NCBI GenBank assembly: GCA_020846105.1
Contig: JADLEN010000301.1
Location: 1 to 10,549, forward strand
DNA from: Chitinophagaceae bacterium
GTDB lineage: Bacteria > Bacteroidota > Bacteroidia > Chitinophagales > Chitinophagaceae
Direction of reading: 5' to 3'
DNA length: 10,549 nt
This document shows positions 7,547 through 10,549 of the stretch, in pieces. The notes beneath the pieces were generated by a model. That model was not told the DNA's origin and did not search any database. It worked only from the letters and a program-made list of their open reading frames with translations. The position numbers and the translations under genes were made by a program. Position 1 is the first letter of the stretch; each line of letters starts with the position of its first letter.

Positions 7547-7636
7547 TTATTTTTTCTTATGACGGTTCTTTCTTAAACGCTTTTTGCGTTTGTGAGTAGC
7601 TATTTTATGACGTTTTCTTTTTTTACCACAAGGCAT
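7547..7636 (-). CDS. 29-aa AURKAIP1/COX24-domain basic peptide (ribosome-associated type)
   Basis: This short gene encodes MPCGKKRKRHKIATHKRKKR followed by LRKNRHKKK and a TAA stop. Of the 29 residues, 17 are Lys or Arg and three are His. The sequence, with its KRKRHK..THKRKKRLRKNRHKK core, is the pattern annotated across Bacteroidota as AURKAIP1/COX24-domain protein. This is related to the C-terminus of the mitochondrial AURKAIP1, a small-subunit mitoribosomal protein (mS38). A role bound to rRNA in the ribosome is therefore likely, but is inferred from the family. The gene lies 23 nt downstream of the TPR gene on the same strand, so the two are probably co-transcribed. It has an A at -3 and no Shine-Dalgarno sequence, as is usual in this phylum. 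A weak terminator follows. It is so short that automatic gene callers often miss it. Confidence 0.85.
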   Translation of the reverse strand: MPCGKKRKRHKIATHKRKKRLRKNRHKKK

Positions 7637-7659
7637 AATGTAAGTTATTTAATCTGTTA

Positions 7660-8538
7660 TTAAAAAGTTTTTATGTAATCGTCGATATCCTTTACAAAGT
7701 TTGGGTTATCGATTAAATTTTTGCATTCTTCTAAAAGCGCTTTCGCTTTATCTTTTTGTCCTAATCCTTTAAAAGCTTCTGCCAATCCCAACATTGCTTC
7801 TACGTTTTTAGGGTCCTTTTTCAAAACAGTTTCAAAGCGTTGTGCTGCTTTTTCAAACTGCTGCGAAATCAATCCTTGTTGCCCAAGCAATAAATTTGCA
7901 CCTGCATGCTCTGGGTCTTTTGCTGTTATTTCTTTTACCAATCCTACACCTTTCATTGCTGCGCCTGTGCCAAAATAACATTCTGCAAGCGATAGCCTAG
8001 CTGTGTCATTTGAAGGATTGAGCTCCAAAAGCTGCTCATAACAAGCAATAGCTCCATTTGCTTCCCAGTTTTGAACCGATGCTTCATGCTCGTTTCTCGC
8101 TAAGTCTAAAAACAATTGGGCGGCGAAGGTGAGCTTTTTTTCTGATTTTTCCAATTTTGCTTCCAAAGAATAAAAATAAGCTGCTAGCGGAAACTGTTTA
8201 TGCTCTTTCCAGGTTTGTGCATATTGCCCAAATAGTGGTGCTAGCTTGGCCGAATCTCTTACACTATGCAATTTTTGGTCTATTGCTTGCATCTCTGATA
8301 GCGCGTGTTGCGACATCCCTTTTTTTGCTGCAATAATAAAAGAGTCTACATCTAAGCTTGGTATGGCTGCTTGCATTTGCCCTCCGCCACCTGCCATGGC
8401 ACCTGTCTCGGTTGTAGGCTCTGGCTTGGGTGGCTTGGTATTGCCAGCAAAATAAATAACGGCTACCAACAGTAGCGCTACTATTACAGATATTATGGGT
8501 CCTTTGGTCACTATAAAAGCATTTTTTGTTAGGGGCAC
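7660..8538 (-). CDS. Membrane-anchored tetratricopeptide repeat protein
   Basis: This is a protein of up to 292 residues with one N-terminal membrane helix (about 13-31, IISVIVALLLVAVIYFAG). A Pro/Gly-rich linker covers about 33-58, and an all-helical remainder follows. Tetratricopeptide repeats are clearest at about 160-193, 212-245 and 246-279 (A..C+E.LLELNPSNDTARLSLAECY; A.RFETVLKKDPKNVEAMLGLAEAFKGLGQKDKA). Such domains mediate protein-protein contacts. No catalytic motif is seen, so the partner is unknown. No ATG is available near the N-terminus. GTG 8538 is the outermost start, but a perfect -7 promoter motif overlaps it, so GTG 8511 (MTKGPIISV...) is the better candidate and keeps the membrane helix. 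The small AURKAIP1-type gene follows by 23 nt and rng lies beyond. I recall TPR proteins near HU/mutY/rng in related genomes, so a link to RNA or DNA maintenance is possible but unproven. Confidence 0.85.
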   Translation of the reverse strand: MPLTKNAFIVTKGPIISVIVALLLVAVIYFAGNTKPPKPEPTTETGAMAGGGGQMQAAIPSLDVDSFIIAAKKGMSQHALSEMQAIDQKLHSVRDSAKLAPLFGQYAQTWKEHKQFPLAAYFYSLEAKLEKSEKKLTFAAQLFLDLARNEHEASVQNWEANGAIACYEQLLELNPSNDTARLSLAECYFGTGAAMKGVGLVKEITAKDPEHAGANLLLGQQGLISQQFEKAAQRFETVLKKDPKNVEAMLGLAEAFKGLGQKDKAKALLEECKNLIDNPNFVKDIDDYIKTF

Positions 8539-8545
8539 AAAAGTA
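8538..8545 (-). promoter_or_regulatory. -7 promoter element (TACTTTTG) for the TPR / 29-aa gene transcript
   Basis: On the minus strand TACTTTTG is an exact TAnnTTTG match. Its last G is the first base of the outermost GTG of the TPR gene. A TTG lies 25 nt upstream, slightly far for a -33 element. If used, transcription would start after that GTG and translation would begin at the GTG at 8511. Confidence 0.4.
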
Positions 8546-8620
8546 GTACTTTTTATCTCTATGGCCTTGGCAATAAGTATGGCTATACCAAAAGCTTTTG
8601 CTAAAACTCCTTTATCACCT

Positions 8621-8634
8621 TAGCGCTAGCGCTA
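8621..8634. repeat. 14-bp palindrome over the decarboxylase stop codon
   Basis: TAGCGCTAGCGCTA is a perfect palindrome that includes the TAG stop of the decarboxylase gene (8632-8634 on minus). It could form a 5-bp hairpin, but no T-run follows, so it is at best a poor terminator. No better terminator is seen in the 93-nt gap to the TPR gene. Confidence 0.4.
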
Positions 8635-9861
8635 CAGCGCATTTTTTATATCTGCAACTAGCAGGGCTAGCTTTTCGATATTCACATGGTCCATAATTAC
8701 TATTTTGTACCATTGCGCAGCACCATGATTGTCGGGTACAAGGCCAAACTTGGATACTACCTCCGCTGTCACAAAATTGCTTTTAATGGTAATGATATTT
8801 GCCATCGGATGCCTGTAATATTCTATACCCAAATGGCTCAATTGCTTGCACATCCACTCGGTTCTTTTTTGCAACACAAATATCTTCTCGTACCAGCCAA
8901 AGGGGCCATTCTTTACCAATATCATCCATGCGGCCACAGCATTTGCTCCAGAACGGCTGCCTATCAGGGTATAATCTTCGCCTTCTACATAGCTAGCCTC
9001 TTGGGTATTTACATATTGTATATTGCCCTTACGAATAAGAAAGATGCCCGTGCCATAAGGTGCTTGCGCCATTTTGTGTGCATCTAGCGTAAAAGAGCAA
9101 ATGTGCTCGTTGGCAAATGTGAGTTTGCTATTTTCATCGGTGAAGGGATAATAAAACCCACCATATGCCCCATCTACGTGCAGCCGAAAACTACAAGCCT
9201 CGCCTTGCAAGCCCGCCACTAGCAGGTCTACATCATCTACCGAGCCAAACATCGTTGTCATCATATTGCACACTACTATAAAATGCTTTTTACCATCTGC
9301 TTTGGCCTTGCGTATGGTATCGGCAATACCTTGTGCACTTAGTGCTCTGCTGTCTTTTTCTACAGGTATTTTATAAATGTCTAATGCTAGCAGATTAGCA
9401 CCTTTGTCCATAGAATAATGGCTATCTGTGCTACACATTATACAGATATCTGTGCGCTGCGCCGCCTGCTTTGCCATAAAGTAGTTGCGGTATATCCACA
9501 GTGCTTGTATATTGGCCTCGGTACCGCCCGATGCTACATAGCCATCTTGCTCGCCAATGTTGCCTTTGAGTATATCTACGGCGCATATATCTATAAGGTG
9601 GCGCTCTATGTTTTGGGTACCAGCAAAAAAAGACTCAGACCTACCCAAAGTATGGCAGCCAATATGATTGGGGTTTTGTATCAGCGTACTCATAAACGGC
9701 GCATCTTTTACAAAGCTTGCATCTTGGTTGAAAACCTTATCGTCTAGGTTGGATGCTGGTATGCCTAGCACCGTTTGGCTAGTATAGTTTACATTTTGGG
9801 CCAATGCACTAAACACTACTTCTTTTATTTCTTCTTGCGATTTTTTATTCCAAAATTTCAT
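8632..9861 (-). CDS. PLP-dependent group II amino acid decarboxylase (MfnA-like)
   Basis: This 409-residue fold-type I pyridoxal-phosphate enzyme has the group II decarboxylase motifs. SGGTEAN at 111-117 binds the cofactor phosphate. His148 (STDSHYS) should stack on the PLP ring. Asp230 and Ala232 (HVDGAYGG) hold the pyridine nitrogen side, and Lys263 (TLDAHKM) forms the Schiff base. The stretch DAHKMAQAPYGTGIFLIR, then TLIGSRSGANAVAAW, and the C-terminal KIVIMDHVNIEKL resemble the archaeal tyrosine/aspartate decarboxylase MfnA. Glutamate, tyrosine, tryptophan, histidine and aspartate decarboxylases share this frame, so the substrate cannot be read from the sequence. Neither an amino acid antiporter nor a pathway partner is adjacent. 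The gene has its own promoter-like site and is bounded upstream by the CBS gene terminator, so it is probably monocistronic. Length and motifs are complete. The start ATG at 9861 is the only sensible one (MKFWNKKSQEEIKEVV). Confidence 0.88.
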   Translation of the reverse strand: MKFWNKKSQEEIKEVVFSALAQNVNYTSQTVLGIPASNLDDKVFNQDASFVKDAPFMSTLIQNPNHIGCHTLGRSESFFAGTQNIERHLIDICAVDILKGNIGEQDGYVASGGTEANIQALWIYRNYFMAKQAAQRTDICIMCSTDSHYSMDKGANLLALDIYKIPVEKDSRALSAQGIADTIRKAKADGKKHFIVVCNMMTTMFGSVDDVDLLVAGLQGEACSFRLHVDGAYGGFYYPFTDENSKLTFANEHICSFTLDAHKMAQAPYGTGIFLIRKGNIQYVNTQEASYVEGEDYTLIGSRSGANAVAAWMILVKNGPFGWYEKIFVLQKRTEWMCKQLSHLGIEYYRHPMANIITIKSNFVTAEVVSKFGLVPDNHGAAQWYKIVIMDHVNIEKLALLVADIKNAL

Positions 9862-9896
9862 ACAATATTTTATTAAAAACCTAGGCTTAGGCTTGG

Positions 9897-9924
9897 CAAA
9901 ATTAATAGCTTTTGCAACAGCAAA
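9897..9924 (-). promoter_or_regulatory. Promoter (TTTG - N16 - TAATTTTG) for the decarboxylase gene
   Basis: On the minus strand TTTG (9924-9921) is followed after 16 nt by TAATTTTG (9904-9897), an exact -7 match. The spacing is one or two bases short of the usual range. The -7 element ends 35 nt before the ATG. This is the most complete promoter in the window because both halves are present. Confidence 0.5.
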
Positions 9925-9972
9925 ACGTGCGCCATATCACAGCAGCAGCACTACTGCCACTACCCCAAAATT

Positions 9973-10022
9973 AAAAGAAGCGGATGAAAGCAATGTACAT
10001 CTTGCCTTCATCCGCTTCTTTT
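9973..10022 (-). terminator. Strong terminator after the CBS-domain gene (may act on both strands)
   Basis: AAAAGAAGCGGATGAA (9973-9988) pairs perfectly with 10007-10022. After an A/C mismatch, GCAA pairs with TTGC around an 8-nt loop. On the minus strand the stem ends in TTTTAATTTT, and it begins 26 nt after the CBS gene stop. The plus strand also has a T-run, but no plus-strand gene is seen nearby to need it. Confidence 0.88.
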
Positions 10023-10048
10023 TTATTTAAGCGCATTTGCTATGGGTA

Positions 10049-10465
10049 TTAATACTGCTCTAGCATATATTTTATCACATCGGTAGTGGTTACAATACCT
10101 TTAAGCTCTTTGCCCTCTACCACTGGCAATGCATGAAACCCTTGCGTTGCAAACAATTCGGCCACTTCTTTTATCGTCATTTCGGTATCTATCACTTGTG
10201 GTTTGTGGGTCATTACCTGTGGTACACTTAGCATTTCTAGCACGGCATCGTCTGCGCCTTCTTGGTTTTCGAACAGCGCACCAAAGGTCAGTCTATTAAT
10301 ATCTGTACTACTGATGATACCTGTAATCTCGTGGCCCTTTGTTACTGGCAAATGCCTAAACGTATGCTTCCGAAACAAGGCTACCACATCCTTCAAATTG
10401 TCTTCTTCTTTTACGCTCAGCACGTTTTCGGTCATAATGTGCTTTACTGGCTCTCTTTTTTTCAT
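10049..10465 (-). CDS. Two-CBS-domain protein
   Basis: This is a 138-residue protein made only of a CBS pair (Bateman module), with no enzyme or transporter domain. CBS1 spans about 5-62 (VKHIMTENVLSV...FRHLPVT...GIISSTDI) and CBS2 about 78-136 (VPQVMTHKPQVI...FHALPVVEGKELKGIVTTTDV). Both end in the SSTD/TTTD segment whose Ser/Thr and Asp usually contact the ribose of an adenine nucleotide. AMP, ATP or a related ligand is therefore likely, but is inferred. Stand-alone CBS pairs usually sense energy state and act on partner proteins. No partner is adjacent: the downstream decarboxylase has its own promoter, and a strong terminator separates them. The ATG at 10465 gives a normal Lys/Arg-rich N-terminus. 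A 7/8 match to the -7 element (GAGCTTTG, minus, 10509-10502) lies 36 nt upstream. Confidence 0.92.
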   Translation of the reverse strand: MKKREPVKHIMTENVLSVKEEDNLKDVVALFRKHTFRHLPVTKGHEITGIISSTDINRLTFGALFENQEGADDAVLEMLSVPQVMTHKPQVIDTEMTIKEVAELFATQGFHALPVVEGKELKGIVTTTDVIKYMLEQY

Positions 10466-10549
10466 AATTCTTCTGTTTTATTGAGTGATTATTTAATGCT
10501 ACAAAGCTCCCCCAAAAAAATCCACGCACCTATGACCACCGTCAGCCCA

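Noticed and set aside
7371..7562. 63-codon plus-strand frame in the rng-to-TPR gap
   Set aside because: It runs across the hairpins and antisense to the end of the 29-aa gene, and gives a low-complexity product with no recognisable domain.
8607..8613. Shine-Dalgarno-like AAAGGAG on the minus strand upstream of the TPR gene
   Set aside because: No start codon lies at a suitable distance, and Bacteroidota rarely use this signal.
10466..10549. Start of another gene at the right edge
   Set aside because: The 84 nt hold no convincing frame; only a weak promoter-like GAGCTTTG and a C/A-rich run are visible.

Overview
The window is a stretch of chromosome from a member of the Bacteroidota, possibly a Chitinophagales-type lineage, though the order-level guess is weak. 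The phylum call rests on four points. YidC and the RNase E/G protein have the N-termini typical of this phylum. A 29-residue Lys/Arg-rich AURKAIP1/COX24-type peptide is encoded. Shine-Dalgarno sequences are lacking. Several gene starts are preceded by the Bacteroidota -7 promoter hexamer pattern TAnnTTTG. The content is mostly housekeeping. I see no insertion sequence, CRISPR array, tRNA or rRNA.

Left half, plus strand. A GC-rich block of stacked hairpins (1-128) precedes uvrB (186-2216), the damage-recognition helicase of nucleotide excision repair. Next is a secreted protein (2318-3685) made of six 55-residue Asp-rich calcium-binding repeats and a C-terminal beta-sandwich-like domain that resembles the membrane-binding domain of thiol-activated cytolysins. 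It ends in a clear intrinsic terminator. yidC (3870-5693), the inner-membrane insertase, follows with its own promoter-like site. A perfect 36-nt palindrome at 5717-5752 separates yidC from the convergent minus-strand genes and can terminate transcription from both sides.

Right half, minus strand, read from right to left. A two-CBS-domain protein (10465-10049) ends in a strong hairpin terminator. A PLP-dependent decarboxylase of the group II / MfnA-like type (9861-8632) follows, with a good promoter. Then comes a cluster of a membrane-anchored TPR protein (8538-7660), the 29-aa ribosome-associated-type peptide (7636-7547) and RNase G (7342-5786). The first two are 23 nt apart and probably share a transcript. 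A weak terminator and a perfect 15-bp hairpin lie between the peptide gene and rng, so rng may be controlled separately or through its leader.

No complete new defence or biosynthetic system is visible. The best candidates for something undescribed are the propeller/cytolysin-like secreted protein, the GC-rich hairpin element before uvrB, and the rng leader hairpin next to the 29-aa gene.
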